Positions 54,531 through 63,987 of a stretch of 64,000 bases of DNA are shown here, piece after piece. The stretch covers positions 91,148 through 155,147 of the forward strand of contig NZ_CALUYL010000002.1 in assembly GCF_944324995.1 (NCBI RefSeq). The letters are read 5' to 3'. Under the pieces are notes generated by a model that was not told where the DNA came from, did no database searches, and saw only the letters and a list, made by a program, of their open reading frames with translations. The translations under genes and the position numbers were made by a program. The stretch's first letter is position 1. Each line of letters starts with the position of its first letter. This stretch comes from an uncultured Mailhella sp. (GTDB lineage: Bacteria; Desulfobacterota; Desulfovibrionia; Desulfovibrionales; Desulfovibrionaceae).

Positions 54531-54767
54531 ATGAAAAAAAAGTCAGATGCCTTCGGGCCGGTTTTGCGTCAGATGCGTCAGGAAAAAGGGCTCACGCAGG
54601 AAAAACTGAGCGAAATTCTTGGAGTGGCGGCCCCGTATGTCAGCATGCTCGAAAGCGGGCACAAGTATCCGAATCTCGAAATGCTTTTCAAAATTTCCGA
54701 AGCACTCGGAACACGTCCGGGGGCCATGCTGGACGCCATGGAAGAACGAATCAGAAAACTCTCCTGA
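54531..54767 (+). CDS. XRE-family transcriptional regulator
   Basis: A 78-aa protein consisting of one Cro/CI helix-turn-helix: LRQMRQEKGLTQEKLSEILG and APYVSMLESGHKYPNLEML. No ligand domain is attached. GAAGGAT precedes the ATG. The long palindrome upstream suggests dimer binding and autoregulation. It could be the antitoxin-like partner or simple repressor for the divergent 95-aa gene. Confidence 0.88.
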   Translation: MKKKSDAFGPVLRQMRQEKGLTQEKLSEILGVAAPYVSMLESGHKYPNLEMLFKISEALGTRPGAMLDAMEERIRKLS

Positions 54768-54863
54768 AAACAACGCATGTCGGCGTATGAAAAACGCGCC
54801 GCCCCCGGCTGCCCTTCCGGCCGCCGTCCGCAGGGCGTGTTTCTCGCGGCGCGCCTGAGAGCG

Positions 54864-56195
54864 TTACTTGTTTTTCTTTGAGATTTCCGGGCGGTTGTCC
54901 TGAAGATCGGGATGCAGCTCGCCCATGGTTTCATACAGCTGGGAAAGCGCGATGAGGCAGTCGGCGCGGGAGGAGATTTCCGCAAGTTCCGCGTCGGAAA
55001 GCGCGGACTGCGCCGTCAGCAGGTCGAGGTAGGAGCCCGACTGCAGTTCGTAGCGCATTTTGGCGTCCGCATAGGACTCGCGGGCGCTGACGACGGCGCG
55101 CTGCGACACCTTCACCGAACGATACGCGTCCTGCGTGGACAGCAGGCTCGAACGCACCGCATAGGCGCAGTTGTTGATCGAAGAGCGCACCGCCGCCTCC
55201 AGCGCGGAAATCTGCCGCTGCGCCTGCTGCGTGAGATACAAGCGCTTGCCGCTGGAAAACAGCGTCCAGTTCACGGACAGGCCTATTTCCCCGTAGGAAT
55301 AATCCTTCTGCGTGTACCGGCTGCCTGCGGCATCGAGATGGCTGCCCGTGGTGGACCAGCCCACAATCGCCGACACCTGCGGCCAGAAAAGACTCCTGGT
55401 CATGCCGAGATCCTTGAAGGCCATCTCCACCGACTTTCTGGCCATGAGCAGATCGGGGCGGCATTCCAGCGCCTGGCGCAGACACGCTTCCAGCGTGCGT
55501 TTGAAGGGCGTCAGTTCCAGATCTCCGCGATAGGCCACGGGCGCGTCCGGAGGCAGATCCAGCAGCGTGTTCAGTCTGGTGAGCCACACGTTGCGGTCGT
55601 TTTCGTACTTGATGAGCAGCGCTTCGGTCTGCGCAAGATCGGTTTCGGCCTGAAGCACGTCGAGCCGCGGACGAAGTCCGATGTTCCACGCGGTCTTTGC
55701 CATGTTGAGCTGCGCCTGCGCCCTTTCCAGCGAGCGCTGCGTGCTGCTGATGCTCGCTTCCGCCTTAAGATAGGAAATGAAGGCTTCCTGCACGTCGGCG
55801 ACGACGGTAAGCCGCTGCGCCTGCAGCTGAAGCTCCTGCCGCTCCTCTTCCAGCGCGGCCTTCTGATAGGCGTTCAGCAGATTGAATCCGGTAAACAGCG
55901 GCTGACTGGCCTGCACCGTCATGGTGGTCACGTTGGGCTCGTAGCGCGAAGGCCGGTCCTTGTTGTAGCGCGAATAGCTGTAGTTGACGTCCAGTGTGGG
56001 ACCGAAGTCGCTGCGGGCCGCCTTGCGCGCGGATTCCGCCGCCTGCAGCGTGAAGCGGGCGCTCTCCACGTCGGGATTCTTCTGCAGCGCGCGCTCGACG
56101 GCGCTCTCCATGGAATAGCTCTCCCCGGCTTTGACGGACGGAGGCAAAAACAGTATACAGGCAAGAGCCGCACAACAGACAGAGCGCCAGAACAT
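54864..56195 (-). CDS. TolC-family outer-membrane efflux protein
   Basis: A 443-aa outer-membrane factor. A Sec signal ends at about residue 23 (PPSVKAG). Two repeated halves follow with long heptad-rich helices and strands; ASQPLFTGFNLLNAYQKA is the first typical beta segment and NWTLFSSGKRLYLTQQA the second. It would form the trimeric exit duct for efflux or type I secretion, but no pump subunits are adjacent. It is divergent from tolQ, 188 bp apart. Confidence 0.9.
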   Translation of the reverse strand: MFWRSVCCAALACILFLPPSVKAGESYSMESAVERALQKNPDVESARFTLQAAESARKAARSDFGPTLDVNYSYSRYNKDRPSRYEPNVTTMTVQASQPLFTGFNLLNAYQKAALEEERQELQLQAQRLTVVADVQEAFISYLKAEASISSTQRSLERAQAQLNMAKTAWNIGLRPRLDVLQAETDLAQTEALLIKYENDRNVWLTRLNTLLDLPPDAPVAYRGDLELTPFKRTLEACLRQALECRPDLLMARKSVEMAFKDLGMTRSLFWPQVSAIVGWSTTGSHLDAAGSRYTQKDYSYGEIGLSVNWTLFSSGKRLYLTQQAQRQISALEAAVRSSINNCAYAVRSSLLSTQDAYRSVKVSQRAVVSARESYADAKMRYELQSGSYLDLLTAQSALSDAELAEISSRADCLIALSQLYETMGELHPDLQDNRPEISKKNK

Positions 56196-56383
56196 AGGGA
56201 ATCTCCTTCGGATTTCCGAACACTAGCGCAAAAGGCGGCCGTCTGTCACGCCCTCCGCATTGCGGCGGGCGCGCGATTTTTTTCGTTGCATCCGGTTCCG
56301 CTCAAGCATATGAACAGAGCGGACCCCTTCCGCGCCGGCGCGGCTTCTACGTCGGCAATCTATCGGATATCTTCGGAGCACCC

Positions 56384-57067
56384 ATGGACTACAACATCTT
56401 TTCCGTCTTTGCCAGCGCAAGTCTCGTCGCCCAGCTCATCATGGTCATACTCATTGCGCTCTCCATCCTCAGCTGGACCGTCATCATAAGCAAGATCATC
56501 ACGCTTTCCGCGGCCGAACGCAAGGCCACGGCGGGCATCCTCCGCTTCACCGACGCTCCCGACCTGCGTCAGGCCGTGCAGAGCCTCGGCGGCGATCCCT
56601 CCTCTCCGCTCTACGGCGTGGCACAGCACGGCGTGCGCGAATTCAACAACGGCAAGGAAGTCGGCGCCGACGAAAGCGTCGTGGTCGAAACCGTGCGCCG
56701 CGCGCTCAATCAGGGCGTCGGTCTGGAAATCGACCGCCTGCACAAGCATCTTTCCATCCTCGCCACGGCCGCCAACACCGCGCCGTTCATCGGTCTGTTC
56801 GGCACGGTCTGGGGCATCATGACCTCGTTCCACGCCATCGGTCAGATGAAGTCCGCCTCCCTCGCCACCGTGGCCCCCGGCATTTCCGAAGCCCTCATCG
56901 CCACCGCCATCGGCCTCGGCGTGGCCGTGCCCGCCACCATCGCCTACAACATGTTTCTCGGCAAGCTCGACAGCATCGAAACCCGCCTCATCAACTTCGC
57001 GGGCATCTTTCTGAACCGCGTGCAGCGCGAAGTCAACGTTCACCACTTCCGCGGCAACGACAGGTAG
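56384..57067 (+). CDS. tolQ: TolQ/ExbB-type proton channel protein
   Basis: A 227-aa inner-membrane protein with three helices. TAPFIGLFGTVWGIMTSFHAIG and APGISEALIATAIGLGVAVPA are the MotA/TolQ/ExbB signature and line the proton channel. With TolR and TolA it energises the envelope. It overlaps nothing, and the next gene is 9 bp away. Confidence 0.93.
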   Translation: MDYNIFSVFASASLVAQLIMVILIALSILSWTVIISKIITLSAAERKATAGILRFTDAPDLRQAVQSLGGDPSSPLYGVAQHGVREFNNGKEVGADESVVVETVRRALNQGVGLEIDRLHKHLSILATAANTAPFIGLFGTVWGIMTSFHAIGQMKSASLATVAPGISEALIATAIGLGVAVPATIAYNMFLGKLDSIETRLINFAGIFLNRVQREVNVHHFRGNDR

Positions 57068-57076
57068 GGCGCAGTC

Positions 57077-57520
57077 ATGGCCAGAAAAAAAGGCTTCGTT
57101 TCGGAAATCAACGTGACGCCCTTCGTGGACGTCATGATGGTTCTGCTCATCATTTTCATGGTCACGGCGCCCATGATGGATTCGGGACTCGACGTCGATC
57201 TTCCCCAGGCCAAGCAGGTGGACACGCTGCCGTCCGATTCCGAACATCTGGTGCTCACCGTTCGTGAAGACGGCTCCCTCTATCTCGACACCTACGAAGT
57301 GCCCCTCGAAGAGCTGGAAGAACGTCTCGTCACCCTCGTGAAGGACAAGGATCGCGCGCTCTTCCTGCAGGCCGACAAGGCCGTGCCCTATGGTCTGGTG
57401 GTGGACGTCATGGGCCGCATCAAGGCCGCGGGCATCGAAAAGCTGGGCGTGGTCGCCATGCCCTCCACGGAAAGCGCTGCCCCTGCGCAGTCCGGCAGCG
57501 CCCAGCAGCGCCGCCGCTAG
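57077..57520 (+). CDS. tolR: TolR/ExbD-type protein
   Basis: A 147-aa inner-membrane protein with one N-terminal helix. INVTPFVDVMMVLLIIFMV contains the aspartate that carries protons. The periplasmic domain ends with a Gln/Ala-rich tail. It lies in an operon 9 bp after tolQ and 18 bp before tolA. Confidence 0.93.
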   Translation: MARKKGFVSEINVTPFVDVMMVLLIIFMVTAPMMDSGLDVDLPQAKQVDTLPSDSEHLVLTVREDGSLYLDTYEVPLEELEERLVTLVKDKDRALFLQADKAVPYGLVVDVMGRIKAAGIEKLGVVAMPSTESAAPAQSGSAQQRRR

Positions 57521-57538
57521 ACGGCAATACATACTCCC

Positions 57539-58534
57539 ATGCGAATAAGCAGTCTTTTTATATCCATACTGCTCCATCTGGCAGTGCTGGCCTTCATACT
57601 GTACGTGCCGCTGCGTCCCCCGCTGGACATCACGCGGCCCGTGTATCAGGTCAGCCTCGTGATGGGCGCTCCGGGCGGCGAAAAACTGCCCTCTCCCGTG
57701 CTGGGGGCGCGTCCCCCCGTTACCGGCAAACAGGTGGCTTCCACGGAAGCGGCCGCCCAGCCCAAGGCCGAGCCCGCCCCCGCGCCGAAGCCTGAAGAAG
57801 CTCCCATAGCCAAGCCCGAACCAAAACCCGAGCCGAAACCGGAACCCAAGCCCGAACCGCAGAAGGATCCGGTGCAGATTCCGCAGCAGCAGAAAAAGCC
57901 CGAACCCAAGCCTGAGCCCAAGCCGGAACCCAAACCCGAGCCGAAGATCGAGAAAAAACCTGATCCCAAGGCGGAAAAGAAACCCGAGCCCAAGCCCGAA
58001 AAGAAAACCGAAGCCAAACCGCAGAGCTCCAAGACGCAGAGCAAATCGCAAAGCAAGTCGCAGAACAGGAGCGACAGCGGCAAGGACGCTCTGGCCGACG
58101 CTCTGGCCGACGCCCGCAAGCAGGCCCGTTCCAACACCAGCGGCAAGGGCGGCGGAACCTCCGCGTCGCGCGCGCTGGCCGATCTGGAAAAACAGGTCGG
58201 CAGAACCGGCGTGGGCGGTGGCGGCGGCGAAGGCGACGGCCCCGGAGGCGGCGGCATTTACGACGTGTACGTGGCCCAGGTCATTCTGGCCGTACAGCCC
58301 AACTGGAGCATGCCCACCTACTCGCGCAACAACATGGTGGTGCAGGTGCGCATCAAGCTCGACAAGCAGGGCAACGTTCTCGACTGCCACATCGAACGTT
58401 CCTCCGGCAGACCCGAGTTCGACGCCTCCGCCGTCAACGCCATCATACGCACCAAAACCCTGCCCCCGCCGCCCACTCCGGCGCAGCAGGATCTTGTCAT
58501 CAGCTTCAACTCTCTGCAGATGATGGGCCGCTGA
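57539..58534 (+). CDS. tolA: TolA/TonB-like energy transducer
   Basis: A 331-aa envelope-spanning protein. One N-terminal helix ([20 protein letters not shown]) is followed by a Pro-Glu-Lys repeat region (residues about 90-165, PEPKPEPK units), an Ala/Gly-rich stretch, and a C-terminal TonB/TolA domain ([29 protein letters not shown]). Placement after tolQ-tolR argues for TolA, though the C-terminal family is shared with TonB. Pal and TolB are not in this window. Confidence 0.85.
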   Translation: MRISSLFISILLHLAVLAFILYVPLRPPLDITRPVYQVSLVMGAPGGEKLPSPVLGARPPVTGKQVASTEAAAQPKAEPAPAPKPEEAPIAKPEPKPEPKPEPKPEPQKDPVQIPQQQKKPEPKPEPKPEPKPEPKIEKKPDPKAEKKPEPKPEKKTEAKPQSSKTQSKSQSKSQNRSDSGKDALADALADARKQARSNTSGKGGGTSASRALADLEKQVGRTGVGGGGGEGDGPGGGGIYDVYVAQVILAVQPNWSMPTYSRNNMVVQVRIKLDKQGNVLDCHIERSSGRPEFDASAVNAIIRTKTLPPPPTPAQQDLVISFNSLQMMGR

Positions 58535-58602
58535 GGCCCGAACACTCTTTTTTGCAACAGCCGGCTCCGATGTCCTTCATCGGGGCCGGCTCTGGAGTTT
58601 TT

Positions 58603-59322
58603 ATGAACATTCGTCACGTCCTGCCCCGTCTCGCGTTCCGCCGCGCGGCGTCCGTCCCTTCCCGCGAGGCCCGCGTCCCGGCCGGGAAAACGGCCCTTCT
58701 TGCAGTCTCTGCCCTCATCCTTCTTGCCGCGCCCTCCACGGCTCCGGCCTTCAGCGCCGCGGCCGACAACATCGGCGGCTACAGCACCCAGGTGCTCAGT
58801 CAGATTCTGCGCGTCTGGCGTCAGCCCGAGGGCGCCCGCGGCACGGCCGTGATGGAACTTCGCATCGATCCCTCGGGTCACGTGACCGACTGCGCTATCC
58901 TTCAGGCTTCCGCCAGCCCGGGCGCCGACGCCTCCGTATGCACGGCCGCACACAACGCCGCGCCCTATCCCTTCCCGCCGTTCAACGCGGAAGCCCGCGT
59001 CTCGCTGGCCATGGCCTACGGCCCCGGCGACGGCTCCGCAAGCAACGCTCCCGCGCCGAGCTACGCCGAAATGCTGCGCCAGTCCATAGCGCCGCACATT
59101 ATTATGCCTCACGGCCTTTCCGGCTCCTGGACAACTGTGGTACAACTGGACGTCTGGGCCGACGGAACCGTGCGCGACTGCCGGATAAGCCGTCCGTCCG
59201 GCAACGCCGAGGTCGATGCCGCCGTCATGGCCGCCGTGCGCACTCCCGGCGTCATTCCCGTGCCTCCGGAGCACGCGGAACAGCGGGTTACCCTTTCGTT
59301 CACCCTCAGCGCCAGCCGATAG
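58603..59322 (+). CDS. Protein with two TonB-C-like domains
   Basis: A 239-aa exported protein. A long basic head precedes a signal or anchor helix (TALLAVSALILLAAPSTAPAF). Two copies of a TonB/TolA C-terminal-like domain follow: TAVMELRIDPSGHVTDCAIL and VVQLDVWADGTVRDCRISRP. No proline-rich spacer is present, unlike TolA. It follows tolA by 68 bp, with a hairpin (AGCCGGC/GCCGGCT) in front of the ribosome site, so it probably belongs to the tol operon. Confidence 0.75.
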   Translation: MNIRHVLPRLAFRRAASVPSREARVPAGKTALLAVSALILLAAPSTAPAFSAAADNIGGYSTQVLSQILRVWRQPEGARGTAVMELRIDPSGHVTDCAILQASASPGADASVCTAAHNAAPYPFPPFNAEARVSLAMAYGPGDGSASNAPAPSYAEMLRQSIAPHIIMPHGLSGSWTTVVQLDVWADGTVRDCRISRPSGNAEVDAAVMAAVRTPGVIPVPPEHAEQRVTLSFTLSASR

Positions 59323-59346
59323 CCGGCCGCCTTTTCGAGGAAGTCC

Positions 59347-61908
59347 ATGCGCAGTTCACGTCTGATCATTACTCTTGCCGTCGCGCTTGCGCTCGGCCTG
59401 TCGCTCATGAACGTCGGTTCCGCCGTTCCGCAGGCGACGGCCGCCCAGGCGGACAACGCCAAGCAGGCCGCCAAGAACGCCGACGACAAACAGCCCGACG
59501 CCAAGGAGGAGGCCGAGGCCGCAGCCAAGGCCAAAGCCGAAAGCGAGGCCAAGGCCGCGGAAGAAGCCAAGAAGGCGGAAGCGGAACGGGCCGCCGAAGC
59601 GGCCAAGAGCGTGCAGGAAGCCTGGGACGCGCTGCTCGCCACGCACAACGCCCAGCTTGCGGGCATCATCGAGCACACGCAGACCCTCAAGGACGGTCTT
59701 TCCGCCCTCTCCTCCGATACGAGTCAGAGCATCTCCCTTCTGGAACAGGAGTTCCAGAAGCTCGACGCGCTCTCTCAGGCCACGGGAAGCATGCCCTCCG
59801 ATCTCACCGTGCTCGTGGAACGCTTCCACCGCATCAAGGAGCGCACGCAGGCGCTCATACTGCCGCTCCAGAACACGCAGACCGAACTCGAAAAGGAAAA
59901 GCAGGCGCTCGCGCTCCTGGACAAGTCGCTTTCCGGACAGGGTACCGAGGTGAGCGGCAAGCTCTCAAGCCGCCTCAAGGAAGCCAACAAGAACATTTCC
60001 AATCTTCAGACGCGCTACGACCGCATCATCGCTCCGGCGCTCGACCTCATCCAGGAAGTGCAGACGCGCATCGACGAGGTCATGAAGAACATGCCCACGC
60101 TCTGGAACAATTACTATTTCCAGTCGTCCGGGCATTTCTACGACGTGGTGGCCTGGGGCAGGGACATCCGCAACCTCGGTTCCCTCGAGGAACTCTTCTC
60201 CCTGCGTCTGACCACGGAACTGCCGAGCAGCATGGACGCCTTCTTCTCCATGCTCACGCGCATCGCGACCTCCCTGCTCTTCTGCCTGCTCTTCGGCCTC
60301 GCCCTGCGCCATACCGCGCGCAGAAGACTGCCGGAACAGATGCAGGCCGGCGTGGACAGGGTCATGCGCAACAGCGCCATCTGGATAGCCGTCGGTCTGT
60401 CCATCCACCTCTCGGCCTGGGACGACGGCAAGCTTTACCAGATCGTGGCCACGCTCGGCACCATGTGCCTGTGCTGGGGCCAGATGCTCCTTGCCTGGGA
60501 TCTCTACGAGTTTGAAAACCCGAACCGCCCGCGCCTCTCTCCGCTGTGGCCCATGTTCCCGCCCCTGCTCATAGGCATGGTGCTGCTCAACTTCGATCCC
60601 TTCCCGCTGTTCATCTGCGTGGCGTGGGTCATCGTGCAGGCCGTCGATCTCTGGAAGACCCGCTCCCTGCCTCTGCCGCCGCAGCCTCTGCCGCGCACCA
60701 TCATGCGGCTCTACACCATCCAGCTGTGGATCACGCTCATCATAAGCCTGGTCGGCTTCTCCCGCCTGTCCATTCTCATAAGCATGTGCTTCACCTCCAT
60801 CACGGTGACCATCATGCTCTGCGTGTCCCTCTTCAAGGTGGAACATCTCATAGAGTCGCACCTGCCCAAGGAAGGCACGCTCGCCGTCATGGCCAGCCTG
60901 GCCATGGCCCTCATCATGCCCGTGGTGCTGCTCATCTCCGTCATGGCCGCCGTGCTCTGGATCATGGCCTACCCCGGCGGCTGGTTCCTGCTGCAGCACA
61001 TGGCCACGCTCGGCTTCAACATCGGCGACGTGTCGCTGAACGCCATGCAGATCCTCAGCATCTTCATCGCGTTCTACCTCACCCGCGCCATGCTCGCCGT
61101 GGGCAACACCTTCATGGCCGGCATGCAGGCGCAGATATCCCGCATATCCGTCTCGCTGCTCGCCCCCATGCAGGTCATCTACAAGTGCCTGCTCTGGGCG
61201 CTCTTCGGCCTCTACGCGCTCAAGGCCCTGGGATTCAACCTCTCCAGCCTCTCCATGATCGCCGGCGGCCTCTCCGTGGGTATCGGTATCGGTCTCCAGA
61301 ACATGGTCCAGAACTTCACGAGCGGCCTGTCCGTCATCTTCGGCCAGACCATCCGCGAAGGCGACGTGGTGCAGGTCGGCACCATCACCGGCGTGGTCAA
61401 GAAGATCAACATCCGCTCCACCATGGTGGAAACCTACGACAACGCCATCATCTTCATTCCCAATTCCAGCTTCCTGAACAGCACCTTCACCAACTGGACG
61501 CACAACAACCGCCGCGTGCGCAAGGAAATCGCCGTGGGCGTGGCCTACGGCTCCGACGTGAAGCAATGCCTCGACATGATGCTCAAAATCGCCCGCGAGC
61601 ATCCCAAGGTGCTGTTCTATCCCGAACCCACGTCCTACTTCGTCAACTTCGGCGCGAGCTCCCTGGACCTCATTCTCCGCTTCTGGGTGCGCGAGTACAA
61701 CGACGCCATGGCCATTACGTCCGACATCCGCCTGAAGATCAACGAAGTGTTCGCCGCGGAAGGCATCGAAATCTCCTTCCCGCAGCTGGATGTCCACATG
61801 CGCAGCGACGAGGCCTCTCCGGCTCCCGCCCCTGCCGCAGCCGCAGCCGATGCCGAAGCCGCAGCCGACAAGGAAAAGGCGGACGAGGAAAAGAAGGAAA
61901 CGGTTTAA
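59347..61908 (+). CDS. Large MscS-family (MscK-like) channel
   Basis: An 853-aa mechanosensitive channel. A Sec signal (1-32) is followed by an Ala/Lys/Glu coiled-coil segment to about 90, a periplasmic domain to about 290, about 10 membrane helices, and a C-terminal MscS domain with the pore helix ending GLSVGIGIGLQNMVQNFTSGL and the beta-domain IREGDVVQVGTITGVVKKINIRSTMVET. It opens on membrane tension and releases solutes. It ends in an Ala/Glu/Lys tail. It lies 24 bp after the tandem TonB-C gene. Confidence 0.9.
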   Translation: MRSSRLIITLAVALALGLSLMNVGSAVPQATAAQADNAKQAAKNADDKQPDAKEEAEAAAKAKAESEAKAAEEAKKAEAERAAEAAKSVQEAWDALLATHNAQLAGIIEHTQTLKDGLSALSSDTSQSISLLEQEFQKLDALSQATGSMPSDLTVLVERFHRIKERTQALILPLQNTQTELEKEKQALALLDKSLSGQGTEVSGKLSSRLKEANKNISNLQTRYDRIIAPALDLIQEVQTRIDEVMKNMPTLWNNYYFQSSGHFYDVVAWGRDIRNLGSLEELFSLRLTTELPSSMDAFFSMLTRIATSLLFCLLFGLALRHTARRRLPEQMQAGVDRVMRNSAIWIAVGLSIHLSAWDDGKLYQIVATLGTMCLCWGQMLLAWDLYEFENPNRPRLSPLWPMFPPLLIGMVLLNFDPFPLFICVAWVIVQAVDLWKTRSLPLPPQPLPRTIMRLYTIQLWITLIISLVGFSRLSILISMCFTSITVTIMLCVSLFKVEHLIESHLPKEGTLAVMASLAMALIMPVVLLISVMAAVLWIMAYPGGWFLLQHMATLGFNIGDVSLNAMQILSIFIAFYLTRAMLAVGNTFMAGMQAQISRISVSLLAPMQVIYKCLLWALFGLYALKALGFNLSSLSMIAGGLSVGIGIGLQNMVQNFTSGLSVIFGQTIREGDVVQVGTITGVVKKINIRSTMVETYDNAIIFIPNSSFLNSTFTNWTHNNRRVRKEIAVGVAYGSDVKQCLDMMLKIAREHPKVLFYPEPTSYFVNFGASSLDLILRFWVREYNDAMAITSDIRLKINEVFAAEGIEISFPQLDVHMRSDEASPAPAPAAAAADAEAAADKEKADEEKKETV

Positions 61909-61978
61909 ACATGAAACGGGGAAAAGCTCCTGAACAAGGCTGCCTTTCCCCGAACCGCCGCAAAGGCTTTTAACCTTC

Positions 61979-62013
61979 ATCGCCCGGAAGAACCCATCGG
62001 CTCTTCCGGGCGA
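61979..62013. terminator. Hairpin after the MscS gene
   Basis: ATCGCCCGGAAGA and TCTTCCGGGCGAT form a 13-bp perfect stem with a 9-base loop. It is followed by ACATTT only, so it is a strong structure with a weak T-run, shared by the convergent queF. Confidence 0.65.
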
Positions 62014-62089
62014 TACATTTAAGCGGCTTTTTCCCCGCAGGGACACGGCGCAGGAGACGATCCGCGCCGCCAGCGGCAACGATTTCTCA

Positions 62090-62554
62090 TCAGGCCAGAT
62101 CGTGACGCATCATGCGGAACTCGGCCATCTTTTCGTATTTCGTGCCCGGACGGCCGTAGTTGCAGTACGGATAAATGGATATGCCGCCGCGCGGGGTGAA
62201 TATGCCCGTCACCTCAATGTAGCGCGGATCCATGAGCTTCACGAGATCCTTCATGATGACGTTCACGCAGTCTTCATGAAAGTCCCCGTGATTGCGGAAG
62301 CTGAACAGATACAGCTTCAGGCTCTTGCTCTCCACCATCTTCACGTCGGGAATGTACTCGATGCGTATTTCCGCGAAATCCGGCTGACCGGTGATGGGGC
62401 AGAGACTGGTGAACTCCGGACAGTTGAAGCGCACCCAGTAGTCGTGTTCGGGATGTCTGTTTTCAAAGGTTTCCAGCACTTCGGGCGCGTAGTCCTGCCG
62501 GTAGCGCGTGGGAGAGCCCAGAAGCGTGAGATGATCTTCGCTGCGGTCATGCAT
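62090..62554 (-). CDS. queF: 7-cyano-7-deazaguanine reductase
   Basis: A 154-aa type I (single-domain) QueF reducing preQ0 to preQ1 with NADPH. The catalytic cysteine lies in [16 protein letters not shown], the aspartate follows within the same segment, and [20 protein letters not shown] is the family-specific QueF motif. It overlaps queC by 8 bp. Confidence 0.95.
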   Translation of the reverse strand: MHDRSEDHLTLLGSPTRYRQDYAPEVLETFENRHPEHDYWVRFNCPEFTSLCPITGQPDFAEIRIEYIPDVKMVESKSLKLYLFSFRNHGDFHEDCVNVIMKDLVKLMDPRYIEVTGIFTPRGGISIYPYCNYGRPGTKYEKMAEFRMMRHDLA

Positions 62555-63236
62555 GGCGCTGTTCTCCTGCGGAGATCGACTCCGCCTTTCTTTTCTTTTC
62601 CAGGTAGCGCTCCAGCCCCTGCCTGCGGAGAATGCAGGAAGGGCACTGTCCGCAGCCGTCGCCCGCTATGCCGTTGTAGCAGGTCACGGTGCGCGTGCGC
62701 ACAAGCTCGAAAACGCCGAGCCTGTCGGCCAGTTCCCATGTCTGCGCCTTGTCGAGCCACATGAGCGGCGTGTGAATCACGAACTCTTCGGCCATGGCCA
62801 GATTCAGCGTGACGTTCATGGAGCGGATGAACGTGTCGCGGCAGTCGGGATAGCCGGAAAAATCCGTCTGGGACACGCCGGTGACGATGTCTCTCATGCC
62901 CTGTTCCCGCGCGCACACGGCGGCCACGCCGAGAAAGAACATGTTGCGCCCCGGAACAAACGTGTTGGGCCAGCCGTCCTGCGGCTTTTCCCTGTCCATG
63001 GTCATGGAGGCGTCCGTCAGGGAACTGCGCCCTATGCGGGAAATGAAGCTCACGTCCTGCACGTCCAGAGGAATCTTCGCCTCTTCGGCAATGGCGCGGG
63101 CCGCATCCAGTTCGTGCCGGTGCTTCTGTCCGTAAAAGAAGCTCAGGGCGCGCACGTTTTCAAAACGTTCGCGGGCCCAGAAAAGGCAGGTGGTGGAGTC
63201 CTGCCCGCCGCTGAAAACAACCAGTGCTCCGGACAC
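62547..63236 (-). CDS. queC: 7-cyano-7-deazaguanine synthase
   Basis: A 229-aa PP-loop ATPase that makes preQ0 from carboxy-deazaguanine. The ATP loop is [13 protein letters not shown], and the zinc site is [11 protein letters not shown] with an upstream TCYNGI. It is 2 bp after the transporter gene and overlaps queF, so all three are co-transcribed. Confidence 0.95.
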   Translation of the reverse strand: MSGALVVFSGGQDSTTCLFWARERFENVRALSFFYGQKHRHELDAARAIAEEAKIPLDVQDVSFISRIGRSSLTDASMTMDREKPQDGWPNTFVPGRNMFFLGVAAVCAREQGMRDIVTGVSQTDFSGYPDCRDTFIRSMNVTLNLAMAEEFVIHTPLMWLDKAQTWELADRLGVFELVRTRTVTCYNGIAGDGCGQCPSCILRRQGLERYLEKKRKAESISAGEQRHA

Positions 63237-63238
63237 GA

Positions 63239-63922
63239 CTACACCTCCCGGATCTTAAGAATGTTGTAGGAAATGTTTTCGTCGAACACGTCGGTTTCCT
63301 CCACGCGCTTGACGTAGTTCACCACGCGAATGGTCACGGGCAGCACGACGATTTCATACAGTGTCTTGAGCGCGGTCTGGGCGAGCATCATGGGGATCAT
63401 GGCCGAGAGCGGCAGCACGCCCGCAAAGGCGCAGGGGAAAAAGATAAGGGAATCCACGCCTTCGCCCACCAGCGTGGAAAGAATGGCGCGGGCCGAAAAA
63501 TGACGTCCGCCGGAAGCCACCTTCATGCGGCTCATGACGTAGGCGTTGAGGAAGGAGCCCGCCAGGAAGGCAAGAAAGCTCGCCGCGGCGATGCGCGGAG
63601 CCAGGCCGAACAGATAATTGAAGTGCGCCTCTCCGTCCCAGAACGGCGCGGACGGCAGAAAGACGGCGATCTGACCGAGGGCGGCCACAAGAAAATTCAT
63701 GGCGAAGCCCGTCCAGATGATGAAGCGGGCCCTGCGGAAGCCCCATACTTCGGCGATGCAGTCGTTGATGATGTAGGAAACGGGAAAGATGATGACGGCC
63801 GCAGGCAGGGCAAGCGAGCCCAGCATGAAGATTTTGGCGGCCAGCAGATTGGAAATGATGAGACAGGTGCAGAAGACGATGCCGAGCAACATGAACGTTG
63901 CCGAAAAGGAATGTTGTTTCAT
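63239..63922 (-). CDS. yhhQ: Queuosine precursor transporter (YhhQ/QPTR family)
   Basis: A 227-aa inner-membrane protein with about six helices. [24 protein letters not shown] is the family core, and [17 protein letters not shown] a second typical block. It imports preQ0, preQ1 or queuine. The ATG at 63922 is one base behind a preQ1-I-like pseudoknot and has no Shine-Dalgarno site; another ATG (63892) also lacks one. It is the first gene of the queuosine operon, so the riboswitch controls import and synthesis together. Confidence 0.9.
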   Translation of the reverse strand: MKQHSFSATFMLLGIVFCTCLIISNLLAAKIFMLGSLALPAAVIIFPVSYIINDCIAEVWGFRRARFIIWTGFAMNFLVAALGQIAVFLPSAPFWDGEAHFNYLFGLAPRIAAASFLAFLAGSFLNAYVMSRMKVASGGRHFSARAILSTLVGEGVDSLIFFPCAFAGVLPLSAMIPMMLAQTALKTLYEIVVLPVTIRVVNYVKRVEETDVFDENISYNILKIREV

Positions 63923-63923
63923 A

Positions 63924-63954
63924 GCTTGTTTTTTACGTGGTTTTCAAGCACACG
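63924..63954 (-). promoter_or_regulatory. preQ1-I-like riboswitch, proximal copy
   Basis: Read on the minus strand: CGTG, T, GCTTG, AAAAC, CACG, TAAAAAA, CAAGC. CGTG/CACG form P1, GCTTG/CAAGC the pseudoknot P2. The U after P1 and the AAC just before its 3' strand fit the ligand-contact positions of preQ1-I (U6 and C15 in the Thermoanaerobacter aptamer), and the tail AAAACAAG matches that aptamer. Ends one base before the AUG. Confidence 0.75.
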
Positions 63955-63956
63955 GC

Positions 63957-63987
63957 GCTTGTTTTTTACGTGGTTCTCAAGCACACG
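63957..63987 (-). promoter_or_regulatory. preQ1-I-like riboswitch, distal copy
   Basis: The same 31-nt pattern, with one difference in the loop (GAGAAC where the proximal copy has GAAAAC), two bases upstream of the proximal copy. All pairing and contact positions are kept, so both copies look functional. Confidence 0.72.

Noticed and set aside
57820..57975. Short tandem DNA repeats encoding PEPK units as a mobile or CRISPR-like repeat
   Set aside because: They are the in-frame Pro-Glu-Lys spacer of TolA; unit spacing is 6-12 bp and there are no spacers.
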